In this document: one piece after another, positions 16,721 to 26,786 of the stretch
How the letters are laid out: each line of letters begins with the position of its first letter
Numbering within the stretch: position 1 is the first letter of the stretch
Source of the DNA: Leptolyngbya sp. SIO1E4
GTDB taxonomy: Bacteria; Cyanobacteriota; Cyanobacteriia; Phormidesmidales; Phormidesmidaceae
DNA length: 64,000 bases
NCBI GenBank assembly: GCA_010672825.2
Contig: JAAHFU020000002.1
Span: 942,001 to 1,006,000 of the forward strand
Direction: 5' to 3'
The notes under the pieces: generated by a model
What the model was told of the DNA's origin: nothing
Databases searched by the model: none
What the model saw: the letters and a program-made list of their open reading frames with translations, nothing else
Translations under genes and position numbers: made by a program

Positions 16721-18811
16721 GGTGACGTAGGCTAAGCCGATCGCCCACTGATACCAAACCAGCGCAGTGACCAGCCCGGGTACCGACTCGTCGCGCAGGC
16801 GAATGTCGTTAAAGCCAAATTTGAACCAGTTATTGAGGCTAAAGTCGTAATAGTTAAGCCAGTTGCGGCGGCGCTGCCAGTTGATTGGATAGTAGCGTTC
16901 TCGAAAGAAGGGAAATTTGGGGATGATGGGGAGTCTTGCAATTAAAAGTCGCAGTTGACGGGCGCCACCATCTTCTACGAGATAGCTTGTATCGAGCTGG
17001 TCATGGAAGCGGCCTTGACGATACAGCAGGGCAATCAGGATGCCAGGAATTGGAACGACCACTGCAACGATCGCACCTCCGGTTAATAGAGGGGCATCTC
17101 CCAGCCGTAGCAGCGTGGTGAATCCTAATAGGGTCAGGAGGGCAAAGCTGCCCACCATCCACAGGGTTTCTTCCCAGGGGGGGGTGATGGCGGTTGGTCG
17201 CCTGCGACGGTAGCGGTCAACGCCCCAAAACAACAGACTGGAAAGGGCGATCGCGACGATCCCGACCCCCAGTGTCAGGCCCACGCTGGTGCCGTAGTGG
17301 CTCATCAGCAAAAGGATCGAGAGCGCCAGGTATCGCACCAGCAGTTGCAATCGTGCTGGCCATGATCGGGGGGGGTGGGCAATGATGCGATCGCGCAGTT
17401 TTACATAGGTTGCCAGGTCAACCTCCTCTAAATCCAAAACATCTACTGCCTGCACAAAGGGACTTTTCTGTCGCTGACTAACAATGGCGTCTACCTGCGG
17501 TGCCGAAAACCCGATATTCAGCAAATGAGCCTTAGAAGCCGTGTTGAGGTTAACGGCGGTGAGCTGCTGTTGCAAGGCTTTGAACCGTAGTCGCTCGGTT
17601 GTGTAATCGAGCTGGTTGGCATCAGCCACCTGCTCTAACTTGCGAAAGTTCCGCACGAGATTACGTAGCAAAGTTTCATTGCCCTCTAGGGTCGGTACCG
17701 ACAAAACCCGGCCAATTTGCCCTGGACTGCCCAATAGCTCTGCCTGGTCGGCATTGAAATCCAGGCCTGCAACGTTGATGTAGGCTTCAGGTGCCAAGGT
17801 CGCATCGCCAAAATCTAGCTGGCCCTGCACAATCGCTCCCCGTAGGTTAATCGACTGACTGAGCCGGATTTGTCGAAAGCTCAAAGGGGTTTCAAATCGA
17901 GCCTCCGTCAAAAATAAATTCCCCGCAAAAACACTTTTCAGGAAAGAGCCGGTTCCTCGCCACTGGGTTTGGCCAAAGTCGGCATTTCCTTGAAATGTAA
18001 TGCGGCTGAAGTTTGCAGCCTGATCAAAGACCGTTTGGCCAAAGCTCGCGGTTTCATAAAACTCACTGCCCTGAAAGGTTGATGGCCCTCGAAACACGCT
18101 TTGCCTCAGGCGTAGGCGCTGAAAAAAGAGACAGCTGCGAAACCGCACTTCCTGCTGAAACTCGCTGGCGACAAATGTCGCAGTTTGGCTAAAGCGACTC
18201 TCACTAAAATTAGCGCTCTGGAGGAACTGTGCCCCCTGGGCATTGATTGCCCCTAAGAAGAAAATGTCTGTTCCGTTAACTGGCCCGGCAAATCGCGTTT
18301 GGGATAGGTTCAGCCCGCCTCGAAACAAGAAAATGCGCAAAGCCGTCGGCTGGGGTTGCAGCAGCAGCGATCGCGACAATTGGCTAAGCTGAGACAGCCG
18401 CTTGCGATCGCGTTTTAGCTGTGTTTGCTCTGGTTCGGTCAATAAAGGGAAAAAAGCGTCTCCATACAGAGGTTCCCGCAGGCTCAACCGCTGCAGGTCA
18501 AACTCTCCATAAATGACCGCATTGCTCAGGTCAAGATTGAGCGCCTTATCTCCGCTCTGGAGCACAGTTTGTAAGCGACGATAGAAGCGATCGCGAAATT
18601 CACCATTCTCCGGCGTGAGATCCAGGGTCACCTGGCGCAGGTTGATAGTGGGCTTACCATCCCGCTGTACAGGGTTGGCAATTTGAGTTTCCAGCATCTC
18701 CAGGGTCAGTGCCCCCGCCGCCTGCGGAGCCCCCCAAGCAACCGCCGCTCCCCCGCCCCAGAGCAAACAGCCCAACAATACAGACAATCCCAATCGCAGC
18801 CAGACGTTCAC
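16661..18811 (-). CDS. Membrane protein with pentapeptide-like repeats and HhH motif
   Basis: A 716-residue protein. Signal peptide at about 1-28 (ending AWG-AP). From about 90 to 350 it shows degenerate pentapeptide-type repeats of the A(N/D)F pattern (ANFSESRF, ATFVASEF, ANFSRITFQGNADFG), predicting a right-handed beta helix. A helix-hairpin-helix domain like ComEA/PsbU follows at about 415-475 (NLNTASKAHLLNIGF, VDAIVSQRQKSPF). About five transmembrane segments lie in the C-terminal 240 residues. I do not recognise a characterised family for this combination. An exported repeat domain anchored by a C-terminal membrane module is the simplest reading. Confidence 0.75.
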   Translation of the reverse strand: MNVWLRLGLSVLLGCLLWGGGAAVAWGAPQAAGALTLEMLETQIANPVQRDGKPTINLRQVTLDLTPENGEFRDRFYRRLQTVLQSGDKALNLDLSNAVIYGEFDLQRLSLREPLYGDAFFPLLTEPEQTQLKRDRKRLSQLSQLSRSLLLQPQPTALRIFLFRGGLNLSQTRFAGPVNGTDIFFLGAINAQGAQFLQSANFSESRFSQTATFVASEFQQEVRFRSCLFFQRLRLRQSVFRGPSTFQGSEFYETASFGQTVFDQAANFSRITFQGNADFGQTQWRGTGSFLKSVFAGNLFLTEARFETPLSFRQIRLSQSINLRGAIVQGQLDFGDATLAPEAYINVAGLDFNADQAELLGSPGQIGRVLSVPTLEGNETLLRNLVRNFRKLEQVADANQLDYTTERLRFKALQQQLTAVNLNTASKAHLLNIGFSAPQVDAIVSQRQKSPFVQAVDVLDLEEVDLATYVKLRDRIIAHPPRSWPARLQLLVRYLALSILLLMSHYGTSVGLTLGVGIVAIALSSLLFWGVDRYRRRRPTAITPPWEETLWMVGSFALLTLLGFTTLLRLGDAPLLTGGAIVAVVVPIPGILIALLYRQGRFHDQLDTSYLVEDGGARQLRLLIARLPIIPKFPFFRERYYPINWQRRRNWLNYYDFSLNNWFKFGFNDIRLRDESVPGLVTALVWYQWAIGLAYVTLLLWTLSRTIPGLNLLLYF

Positions 18812-19031
18812 AATTTCCCCACAGTACCCCTGTGGTGACGATTATCCCCTTTATTTCCCCCCTCCCTCCCTCCTCTCCTATCTCCCTAAACCCCACTCCC
18901 CTCCCTACTTTCCTCCTACCCCCCACCCCCTCTCCCCAAACTTCCCCCCAACCTGTACCCCTTGATACAAAGCCCTGGCACCAGGTGTACTCAACTAGAG
19001 AGAAATGCCATGCCCCCCTGGGGAATTGTGA

Positions 19032-20177
19032 ATGGCTCTCAGCGCTTCAACCTTGCTAGATTCTGCTCGGCTCCTCTTTGATCTCCAACACGTCAGCCAA
19101 GTGGTGCAGGCGATTTCTGGCTGCCTGGAGGCGCGTAAGATTTCTCAACACATCACCGATGCCTTAGTCAATCAGTTTGACTGCGTCTTTGCGCGACTTT
19201 GGCTCATGGAAGTTAACCAGACTGCCCTGCGCCTAGTCGCTTCCTCTGGCCTGCACACCCATCTCGATGGATCCTTTGCTCGCGTCCCGGTGGGGGCCTA
19301 CAAAGTGGGCAAAATTGCCCAAAATCGCGTCCCCTTCTTGAGTAATCATCTGGCTGACGAACCCTGGGTTAAAGATCGCGACTGGGCGATCGCCAATCAC
19401 ATTCAGGGATTTGCAGGATACCCTCTAGTTGCCAATGATCGAGTCATCGGCGTGTTGGCCACCTTTAGCGATCAGCCCATGGCTCCAGAATTCCTGGAAG
19501 TGCTGCAAGTGTTGTGTATGACCACGACGATTGCTTTGGATGCTGCCACTCGCGTGGAACAATCTCGGCAGGCAGCGCTGCCCGCTCAGGCCAACGGCAG
19601 TTTTGGGTTGGCCTTGTCTGATCAAATGGCCACGGCGCTACGGTCTACCTGCTTAACCCTGGTTGGTACTGAGCACCCCCTACCGGCAACGCTTAGCTAC
19701 ACGCTATTGCAGGCAGTAGAGCACCTCAATCATCATCGGTGCAACTATTGCCGCCTCAGCTATCAGGAGGCTTTTGTGGCGCTAGAAGCCATTATCGCGG
19801 TTCCAGCTGATGAGGGTGACGATGCAGAGACCTGGGTGCGATCGCAATTCATTGACCTGCGCACGCTGACCTTGTGGCTGGGGGGAAAGCTGGATCTGCG
19901 GTTGGTTCGCGATCGCAAAGCCGTCCAGTTCTTTCTGGAGGTGCCCTATCCTGACCCTGATCTCGCGATCCCGGCATCTGGCTCTAAAAAGCTCTCTGAG
20001 CGCGAGTGGGAAGTGATGACCTTGCTAGCCCAAGGGTTGCGCGATCGCGACATTGCCCAAAAGCTTTACATCAGCGAGAGCACGGTGAAATTTCACATTA
20101 ACAACAGCTTGGTTAAACTCAACGCCAAAAACCGCTATCAAGGGGTTTACCAGGCCGCCATTCAAGGGTGTATCTGA
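19032..20177 (+). CDS. GAF-domain LuxR-family transcriptional regulator
   Basis: A 381-residue regulator. A GAF sensor domain occupies about 25-175 (DCVFARLWLMEV, FAGYPLVANDRVIGVLATFS). A middle linker contains NYCRLSYQEA. A LuxR-type helix-turn-helix closes the protein (about 318-380: KLSEREWEVMTLLAQGL, ESTVKFHINNSLVKL). There is no receiver, so input is probably a ligand or redox state of the GAF domain. No tetrapyrrole-type Cys is obvious, so bilin binding is not claimed. It is divergent from the large membrane protein gene. Confidence 0.88.
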   Translation: MALSASTLLDSARLLFDLQHVSQVVQAISGCLEARKISQHITDALVNQFDCVFARLWLMEVNQTALRLVASSGLHTHLDGSFARVPVGAYKVGKIAQNRVPFLSNHLADEPWVKDRDWAIANHIQGFAGYPLVANDRVIGVLATFSDQPMAPEFLEVLQVLCMTTTIALDAATRVEQSRQAALPAQANGSFGLALSDQMATALRSTCLTLVGTEHPLPATLSYTLLQAVEHLNHHRCNYCRLSYQEAFVALEAIIAVPADEGDDAETWVRSQFIDLRTLTLWLGGKLDLRLVRDRKAVQFFLEVPYPDPDLAIPASGSKKLSEREWEVMTLLAQGLRDRDIAQKLYISESTVKFHINNSLVKLNAKNRYQGVYQAAIQGCI

Positions 20178-20303
20178 CTAACGGGCGGGATATTAGACCT
20201 CTTGCATCAATCCTAAACGCCCCCTAAATCCCCCAATTCTGCAAAATCAACATTTTAGAAACATCCTGCATACCGTCTATTTTCTGATTCAGAGATAGAT
20301 CGC

Positions 20304-21305
20304 CTACAGCGCCTGGAATTCAGGGGGCTGAGCTGCAAAATGGGTTTGAATCGCTGCAGCATCATCCTGGCCGAGGGTGATTTGCTGATATGCCGTGGTT
20401 AGATTGCTCGGAAACAGCCCTTGAAAAAGGTAATCAGCATAGGCATCAGGTATCATCGTTTGTTCAATCGCGGCTTCCTGGGAAACTCCGTCAGCCTGCC
20501 ACTGTAGCGCTAGGGTTTCCAGATAGTCGAGATACCCCTGTAAGGTTTCCAAATCGGTGCGATCGCTCACAGGCCCGTGCCCCGGCAAAATTGTCGCTGT
20601 CGGATAGGTGGTTGCGAGCTGCTCTAAGTTGACCTGCCAGACTCGGAGATTGCCATCTGCTGCATAGGGAAAGCGCTGGGTAAACAGCAGATCGCCTGCC
20701 ATCAGCACGTCTTCGTCAGGGAGATAAACCACGAGGTCAGTTCCCCCGGTATGACCGTCAAACTCTGCGAGCTGCACCGAGCGATCGCCCAGCCACAGTT
20801 CTCCAGCGCCATGCACAATCACATCAGGCGGGGTGGGGTTCGGGTCTAACTCCAGATTGTTGGTTAGCATCAGTTCTCGAATGGGGCCGCGCCCCAAGAT
20901 GGGATGCCCAAAGGCGTCTGCTGCCGTATTGCCCCCGGAATGATCAAAGTGGTAATGCGTATTGACCACATAGCGAATGGGTTGGTCAGTGAGGGATGCC
21001 ACCGTGGCAAACAGCAGATTTGCCAGCGCTTCATTCTGGAAAGGGTCAACCACCAGCACCCCGTCAGAGCCAATCACAATGCCACCATTGCAAATGGCTG
21101 TGTTGGTCATATCAGCAGGGGGAAAGTCGGTGCTAGCAATCAGGCCATAGACCCCGTCTGCAAGTTCCTCTAGGGTCAGCCCAGCGACTTCTAACGTTAA
21201 ATCAGCCTCTGTTTGGGCTGGGGTGTAGGGTTGAAAACTGACAATACCGACCAGGGTGGCAAGGGTAATCACGAGGCCAATGGCCCATCGGCGGAGGTGT
21301 TTCAT
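20304..21305 (-). CDS. Secreted MBL-fold metallo-hydrolase
   Basis: 333 residues with a signal peptide (hydrophobic 9-26). The metallo-beta-lactamase zinc motif HxHxDH is complete: H117, H119, D121 and H122 in THYHFDHSGG. The later ligands are H185 (DGHTGG), the Asp in MAGDLLF and the His in LPGHGP. Such exported proteins are often annotated as cyclase/hydrolase-like. The real substrate (lactone, beta-lactam or other ester) is unknown. It stands alone. Confidence 0.87.
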   Translation of the reverse strand: MKHLRRWAIGLVITLATLVGIVSFQPYTPAQTEADLTLEVAGLTLEELADGVYGLIASTDFPPADMTNTAICNGGIVIGSDGVLVVDPFQNEALANLLFATVASLTDQPIRYVVNTHYHFDHSGGNTAADAFGHPILGRGPIRELMLTNNLELDPNPTPPDVIVHGAGELWLGDRSVQLAEFDGHTGGTDLVVYLPDEDVLMAGDLLFTQRFPYAADGNLRVWQVNLEQLATTYPTATILPGHGPVSDRTDLETLQGYLDYLETLALQWQADGVSQEAAIEQTMIPDAYADYLFQGLFPSNLTTAYQQITLGQDDAAAIQTHFAAQPPEFQAL

Positions 21306-21510
21306 CGGGGGATATGTCCTGTTGCGTGGCCCGTTCTAATAGTTTTTCAGTGATACTATGAGCGGCTGAGGGATGGCAATGGAAGAAATCAACTGACATA
21401 ATCCATCCCATCGATTGACATCCTCACCAATATCCCCGCTGCGCTAGTCTTCAACCGGGTTTCGGGTATGGAGTATGGGGAAGGCTGCAAGCAGAATAGA
21501 ACTCTGGATG

Positions 21511-23187
21511 CTAGACATCTGCAGTGGCATATCCTCGGATCAGATCTACGGCCTGCCGCAGGGCTGTCAGCCGCTCGGGTACCTGTTGCGATGGCGGCAG
21601 ATGTTGCAGAATATCTAAGCAATAGAGCCGTCGCTGTACCTGGCCACTGGCTCCGACCAAAAATACCGCTCGCTTTTTATCGAACGCATCTTTGAGCATA
21701 GTCTCAATGGCCAGCAGCGCGGTTACCCCCAATCTAGGAACGTCGCTGAGATCCAGAATTAGGATTTCATAATTTTCTACAATTGAAAGCCGTCGGGAAA
21801 TAGCCTTGGCTGCGCCAAAGCTCATCGGCCCGCTGAGACGAAACATCAAGACACGACCTTTAGCAGCCTGTAGGAGCGATCGCTCTTCTGGTGAGAGCCA
21901 GTCCTCATCATCCCCCTGGGTGACGGCCTTCATGCCCTGGATTTGCAGATCCGTCAGGCTTTTGATGGTGAGTAAGTTGGCCAAAAATACCCCCACTGCA
22001 ACAGCGGTGATTAAATCTACAAACACCGTCAAGGCCAGAACCAGGTACATTAACCCAGCTCCCTTGGTGGATAGTCGATGGGCCCGCTTGATAAACCCCC
22101 AATCAATAATGTCGATCCCTACTTTAATCAGAATGCCTGCCAGCACCGCATGGGGGATAGATTCTGTCAGCACCCCTGCTCTCAACACAATGACCCCTAG
22201 TACCACGGCATGAATCATCCCGGAGAGGGGTGTTTTGCCCCCGGTCTGAACGTTGATAACCGTCCGCATGGTTGCCCCAGCGCCGGGTAAGCCGCCAAAT
22301 AAGCCGGAAATGAAGTTGCCGATGCCTTGGCCAATCAGCTCGCGATCGGAATCGTGTTGGGTGCGGGTAATGTTGTCGGCAACCAGAGACGTCAATAAAG
22401 AGTCCAGGGCGCCTAACATTGCCAACATGACGCTGTAGCCCAGCATATCTTTCAGATTGACCCAGCTAAATTGGGGCAGTTGCAGGCTCGGCAAGCCAGA
22501 GGGAATATCCCCAATGCGGGGGATATTGCTCTCTGGGAAAGCCAGCACCGACAGCAAGGTGCAGATGACGAGGGCCAGTAAGGGGGCCGGCAGCACCCGG
22601 TTGAGGCGCGGCGGGGCAGCGAAGACGATGATTAGGGTCAACAGCCCCAAACCAGCCGCAGCCCAATTGATATCGCTTAAATAGGAAGGAATTTTCAGCA
22701 GCGAGTTGACCACCCCCGCGTCTGTCTTATGCCCCAGCAGGGGGCCAATTTCCAGCAAGATAATAATCACCCCAACGCCTGACATAAAGCCAGAGATGAC
22801 GGTATAAGGCATCAAGGTGATGTATTTACCCAGGCGGAGGATCCCCATCAAGATTTGAAAAAGGCCGCCGAGCATGATCACAGTAAAGGCCATGGCTAAA
22901 CCCGTTTCTGGGTTTTTAGCCGTCAACGCGGTAAACATTGAAGCCATGACAACGGTCATGGGGCCGGTAGGGCCAGAAATCTGAGAAGGGGTGCCCCCAA
23001 AGAGAGCTGCAAAAAAGCCGACACACATGGCCCCATAGAGTCCGGCAATGGGGCCTACGCCAGATGCGACCCCAAAGGCCAGGGCTAGGGGTAAAGCGAC
23101 GATAGCCGCAGTCAGCCCTCCAAAAAAGTCTCCTCGGAGATTGTTGAACTTGAGACCGTGAACCAGATCCATTGGAAACGTGGTCAT
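21511..23187 (-). CDS. bicA: SulP-family bicarbonate transporter, BicA type
   Basis: A 558-residue SulP transporter with a C-terminal STAS domain (about 435-550). It is very similar along its length to cyanobacterial BicA, the Na+-dependent bicarbonate importer of the plasma membrane. Shared landmarks are the N-terminal FNNLRGDFFGGLTAAIVALP, then GGTPSQISGPTGPMTVVM, PYTVISGFMSGVGVIIIL and SRDRELIGQG-like loops, and VGIDIIDWGFIKRAH. It would supply inorganic carbon to the CO2-concentrating mechanism. Directly upstream (10 bases) is the relic of sbtA, another bicarbonate transporter gene, so the original unit was probably sbtA-bicA. Confidence 0.9.
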   Translation of the reverse strand: MTTFPMDLVHGLKFNNLRGDFFGGLTAAIVALPLALAFGVASGVGPIAGLYGAMCVGFFAALFGGTPSQISGPTGPMTVVMASMFTALTAKNPETGLAMAFTVIMLGGLFQILMGILRLGKYITLMPYTVISGFMSGVGVIIILLEIGPLLGHKTDAGVVNSLLKIPSYLSDINWAAAGLGLLTLIIVFAAPPRLNRVLPAPLLALVICTLLSVLAFPESNIPRIGDIPSGLPSLQLPQFSWVNLKDMLGYSVMLAMLGALDSLLTSLVADNITRTQHDSDRELIGQGIGNFISGLFGGLPGAGATMRTVINVQTGGKTPLSGMIHAVVLGVIVLRAGVLTESIPHAVLAGILIKVGIDIIDWGFIKRAHRLSTKGAGLMYLVLALTVFVDLITAVAVGVFLANLLTIKSLTDLQIQGMKAVTQGDDEDWLSPEERSLLQAAKGRVLMFRLSGPMSFGAAKAISRRLSIVENYEILILDLSDVPRLGVTALLAIETMLKDAFDKKRAVFLVGASGQVQRRLYCLDILQHLPPSQQVPERLTALRQAVDLIRGYATADV

Positions 23188-23197
23188 TATCTGTTGT

Positions 23198-23395
23198 TTA
23201 ACCCCAAAAGCGTTGGATTAAGTGGAAATAAATAGGGCTTCCGATGAGGATGTTGAACGGAAACGTGAGAGCCAGGGCCATGGAGATATAGAGGCTGGGG
23301 TTTGCGTCCGGAACGGTCAGCCGCATGGCCGCCGGAACCGCACTGTAAGAGGCACTGGCACAGAGCACGGCAAACAATGCATCTCCGATGGACAT
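23198..23395 (-). pseudogene. sbtA: Relic of sbtA (3' end only)
   Basis: The 65-codon fragment starts SIGDALFAVLCASASY, continues AVPAAMRLTVPDANPSLYIS and ends FPFNILIGSPIYFHLIQRF. It corresponds to the C-terminal transmembrane part of SbtA, the Na+/bicarbonate symporter of about 370 residues. The sequence further upstream in the same direction is interrupted by stop codons, and no N-terminal two-thirds was found. It ends 10 bases before bicA. I infer a truncated gene. A tiny functional membrane protein cannot be fully excluded. Confidence 0.7.
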
Positions 23396-24238
23396 CTGCG
23401 TTATGAGTATCCAGCTTCAATCGCAGAAGTAAAGAGCGCGTAAATGGGCGCGATCGCCGCAACAATGACGGCAACGAGGAGGGCGATAGCAATTGTCAAC
23501 TGTACTCCAAGTCAACGGACGAGAAAGGTGGCAAGCACACTTCAGGAGAGGGTCTGAGGAATTTGCTGCAACAGAATTGGGGAGATTGATATCGCAAGCG
23601 CCATGCTAGTCGAGATATTGCACGTATTGCCTGGATTCCCGCGAAGGCAGGAATGACGTTTCGAGACGACCCTAAGCTCACTGGCGAGCGCTATGGTAGC
23701 GTCTACGGTCTTGTTTTCTCAAGCAGCCTAGTCAACAAACCAAAACCTTAACTGACGGGTGTGCTGTTCGCCTGAGATCAACGAACCTTAGGCAGACTGT
23801 TGATCCCAGTTCGCGAACAGTCAGATTAAGTCCTTATCTCGCAGTTTCAAAAATTATCATTACAGTGCTGAATCAGGCCGAGGAGGAATTATAGACAAAC
23901 CCTGGGAGGAGAACAGATATTTGTCTCCATCGTTTGCCTCGCCTGAAGCCGTTCATCGGATTAAGTTGATGCTAAGCCAAAATTGAAAATAGAGTTACAG
24001 CATTGCATGTCTCTACATGAATGTTTAAGCGAGCTGTATTTGATCGAGCCGTTGACGGGCGTCAATACCCCGAGTCTGGCTAATATTGCACCTGAAGTGC
24101 CGGTTAGGACAGTCGAATTTCCTGAAATCCTTATGCAGCAAGGTTTTGATTTCTGCCTTCTGCCTTCTGATTTCTGCCTTTTGCTATACCCATTCTCCAA
24201 AGTAGCGCTACCTATCGCCACCCCACCGCTTTAAGCGA
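23396..24238. other. Degenerate intergenic region, about 840 bases
   Basis: Hydrophobic-coding snatches on the minus strand (for example a membrane-like stretch at about 23405-23500 ending in a stop) may be decayed remains of the sbtA region. It also holds a REP-like palindrome, ATTCCCGCGAAGGCAGGAAT at 23635-23654, a long inverted repeat at 23764-23820, and short dispersed repeats at 24101-24236. No intact gene was recognised. Confidence 0.5.
23764..23820. repeat. Long imperfect inverted repeat
   Basis: CTGTTCGC followed by GATCAAC on the left arm matches GTTGATC followed by GCGAACAG on the right arm, about 57 bases end to end. It would form a long hairpin. It may be a repeat element, an IS end or an operator pair. 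No coding sequence crosses it. Confidence 0.55.
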
Positions 24239-26215
24239 CTATGCTGTAATGCGCCCCGTCAGCGGCGAACTCGCGCTGGCATAAGACTGGACGGGGATCC
24301 GCCCTGAGCCATAGGCTAGCCTACCGGCTAGCGTGGCTAACCCCATCGCCCGCCCCATCGCCACCGGATCTTGAGCTTTAGCGATCGCCGTATTAATTAG
24401 CAGTGCGTCTGCCCCCATTTCCATCGCTTGGGCGGCTTCGCTAGGGGTGCCAATACCCGCATCCACCACTACCGGAATCTGAGCATTTTCAATAATGATT
24501 TGAATGTTAGCGGCATTCCGAATGCCCTGGCCCGACCCAATTGGGGAGCCCAAAGGCATTACCGTGGCGCAGCCAGCAGCCTCTAAGCGCTGGGCCAGCA
24601 GAGGGTCAGCATTAATGTAGGGCAATACCGCAAAGCCTTCTTTCACCAGCTGCTCGGCGGCCTCTAGGGTGCCAATGGGATCTGGCAATAAGTACTTAGC
24701 ATCGGGGATCACTTCTAGCTTGACGAAGTTGTTGTCTTCTTGCCCTAACAGCTTGGCCATCTCTCGCCCTAGGCGAGCTACCCGAATGGCTTCTTCAGCA
24801 GTTTTGCATCCGGCGGTATTGGGCAGCATCCAAATGCGGTTCCAGTCTAAGGCTTCGGCCAGCCCCTCATGGCCGGGGGCGTTGGTCTGCACTCGACGCA
24901 CAGCCACCGTGACAATCTCACAGCCGCTAGCGGCCACTGCCTGGCGCATGGTTTCGAAGTCACTGTATTTGCCGGTGCCCGTCATCAGCCGCGAGTGAAA
25001 TGTGCGGCCAGCAATTACCAACGGGCTGTCCTGGCTGGAGGGGTCAAGACTGGGAGTGGGGCGTTCCAGAATTTGCATCGGTTGAGTCACTAGGGGATGA
25101 GTCGCTAAAGAGGCGGGTAAAGCGGGGGAGGTTTTCTCGAACCGTTCCCATGAGAATGCTTCCATTAAAGGAGCTGGTTTGCCAAGCAGGTAGTCTGTGA
25201 CTAACTCTGCAGTAATCGGCATCAATAAAATACCGTTGCGGTGATGGCCAGTTGCCAAGGTGAGGTTATCACAGGTGCTGGGGCCAAGAATAGGCGCTTC
25301 ATCCGGTGTGGTTGGGCGAAACCCCCACCAGGTTTCCTGCACTGGGAAGTCTTGAAGCACCGGGAACAACTGACTGGCCTTATGGAACAGATGATGCAGC
25401 CCAGCTGGGGTAACACCGGGTGTAAAGCCCACCGACTCGCAGGTCGCGCCAATCACAATGCGGCCATTGCGGCGCGGCACCAGGTAAATGCCCTCTGAGC
25501 CAAACAACACCCGCTGCAGAGGTTGTGGATAAGGATGGTGGGGCGGCACCTGCACAGCGGCCATCTGCCCTTTCATCGGCAACACGGGAATAGGCAGCAG
25601 GGCATTAGACCACGCGCCCGTTGCTAAGACGTAGTGCCCCGCCTGTAGGTCGCCGAGGGAGGTTTGTACCTGCTGCACCTGGCGATTTTGCTGGATAAAG
25701 CCCTGAACCGTTATCCCTTCGCGCACGTCGACGCCTGCGTCTTGGGCGGCCATCCGCAGGGCTTGGGCCAGGGCGCGGTTATCCACCTGGCCATCTTCGG
25801 GATACCACCAAGCCCCCGCGATCGCTGAGGTAAGCCCAGGTTGGTATTGAGCGGCTATGGCTGCTTCTAGCCAGCGCCCTCCCACCGTTGAGCGGTGGTC
25901 AGTCTGGGCTGGGCGAGTCATTTGCGGGGCTAAAATTCCGCTCGGCCAATAGCCCACCTCTTGCCCGGTGAGGGCTTCCAGCTTTTTGGCCCAGTCAGGA
26001 TAGCGCCTCAGGCTCTGAGCGCATAAGTCTAGAAACGGCCCGGGGGGAATCTCCTCAGCCCCTGGCGCCAACATACCAGCAGCGACATGGCTAGCAGCCT
26101 CCGAAAAGTCACGGCTGACCACCGTTACCGAGAGCGAATTTTGCCGCAGCTTGAGGGCGATCGCCAATCCGATCACGCCACCGCCCACAATCAGGACATC
26201 TGGAGTCCCTGTCAT
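24239..26215 (-). CDS. thiO-thiG: ThiO-ThiG fusion: glycine oxidase / thiazole synthase
   Basis: A 658-residue bifunctional thiamine-biosynthesis enzyme. The N-terminal FAD glycine oxidase (about 1-370) has the dinucleotide-binding start [17 protein letters not shown] and the C-terminal [15 protein letters not shown] and [10 protein letters not shown] segments. It makes iminoglycine. The C-terminal thiazole synthase (about 398-655) starts [19 protein letters not shown]. It carries VKLEVIPD with the Schiff-base Lys and phosphate-binding stretches [12 protein letters not shown] and [12 protein letters not shown]. Fusion of the two is known in cyanobacteria and would channel the unstable imine. 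A proline-rich protein gene lies upstream. Confidence 0.95.
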   Translation of the reverse strand: MTGTPDVLIVGGGVIGLAIALKLRQNSLSVTVVSRDFSEAASHVAAGMLAPGAEEIPPGPFLDLCAQSLRRYPDWAKKLEALTGQEVGYWPSGILAPQMTRPAQTDHRSTVGGRWLEAAIAAQYQPGLTSAIAGAWWYPEDGQVDNRALAQALRMAAQDAGVDVREGITVQGFIQQNRQVQQVQTSLGDLQAGHYVLATGAWSNALLPIPVLPMKGQMAAVQVPPHHPYPQPLQRVLFGSEGIYLVPRRNGRIVIGATCESVGFTPGVTPAGLHHLFHKASQLFPVLQDFPVQETWWGFRPTTPDEAPILGPSTCDNLTLATGHHRNGILLMPITAELVTDYLLGKPAPLMEAFSWERFEKTSPALPASLATHPLVTQPMQILERPTPSLDPSSQDSPLVIAGRTFHSRLMTGTGKYSDFETMRQAVAASGCEIVTVAVRRVQTNAPGHEGLAEALDWNRIWMLPNTAGCKTAEEAIRVARLGREMAKLLGQEDNNFVKLEVIPDAKYLLPDPIGTLEAAEQLVKEGFAVLPYINADPLLAQRLEAAGCATVMPLGSPIGSGQGIRNAANIQIIIENAQIPVVVDAGIGTPSEAAQAMEMGADALLINTAIAKAQDPVAMGRAMGLATLAGRLAYGSGRIPVQSYASASSPLTGRITA

Positions 26216-26349
26216 CGATTTTGCCTATCCTTTACTGCTGCAACGCTTTCCTCAGCTTTTCTCACAAAGTGCAAGAAGCGTCAGGAGCCGAATTCGGCTT
26301 CAATTCCAGAGTAGTCTAATCGCTTCTAAAAAGGATGGGTCTAAAAGAC

Positions 26350-26721
26350 TTACCACAGTGCCGGGATCGCCTCTTGATTAGCCGGGGCTGCTGGCGGCGG
26401 TGCCTCGGGTTCAGGCTCGGCTGGGGGGGCTTCCGCCTGAGTTTCTGCAGCCGGGGCCTCAGTCTCGGTTGTCTGGGCTTGGGCAGGTACATTATCCCGC
26501 AGCTGTTCCATGCCCTCGACCGACGTTTGTCGAGTCACATTCTGGCCTGCTTCCTCAATAGAGGTTAGGGGTTCTGCCGCAGCCGGGCTTGCTGAGATGG
26601 CGTTTCTAGAGGCTCGAGTACCCTCGTTGATCTGCTCTACCAAATTTCGACTGTTGCCGACGCTATACAGCGTAAATAAAGCAATTAACCCCAACAGGGC
26701 ACCAAACAAATAACGACTCAT
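26350..26721 (-). CDS. Small membrane-anchored Pro/Ala/Glu-rich protein
   Basis: 123 residues. One transmembrane segment at the N-terminus (about 4-20, YLFGALLGLIALFTLYSV) is followed by a soluble stretch and then a low-complexity tail rich in P, A and E (about 80-115). No domain was recognised. The organisation suggests a membrane anchor with a disordered spacer. It lies between thiO-thiG and the ferredoxin gene on the same strand, but gaps of 65-135 bases leave co-transcription open. Confidence 0.65.
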   Translation of the reverse strand: MSRYLFGALLGLIALFTLYSVGNSRNLVEQINEGTRASRNAISASPAAAEPLTSIEEAGQNVTRQTSVEGMEQLRDNVPAQAQTTETEAPAAETQAEAPPAEPEPEAPPPAAPANQEAIPALW

Positions 26722-26786
26722 GGGGAATTTCCCTTTATGACAGCGGACTCACCCATTCAACCGGGTGACTTCATGATAGTTCTCGT

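Noticed and set aside
23187-23492. 101-codon alternative frame over the sbtA relic
   Set aside because: Its translation is Ser/Arg/Leu-rich without family similarity. The sbtA match lies in the other frame.
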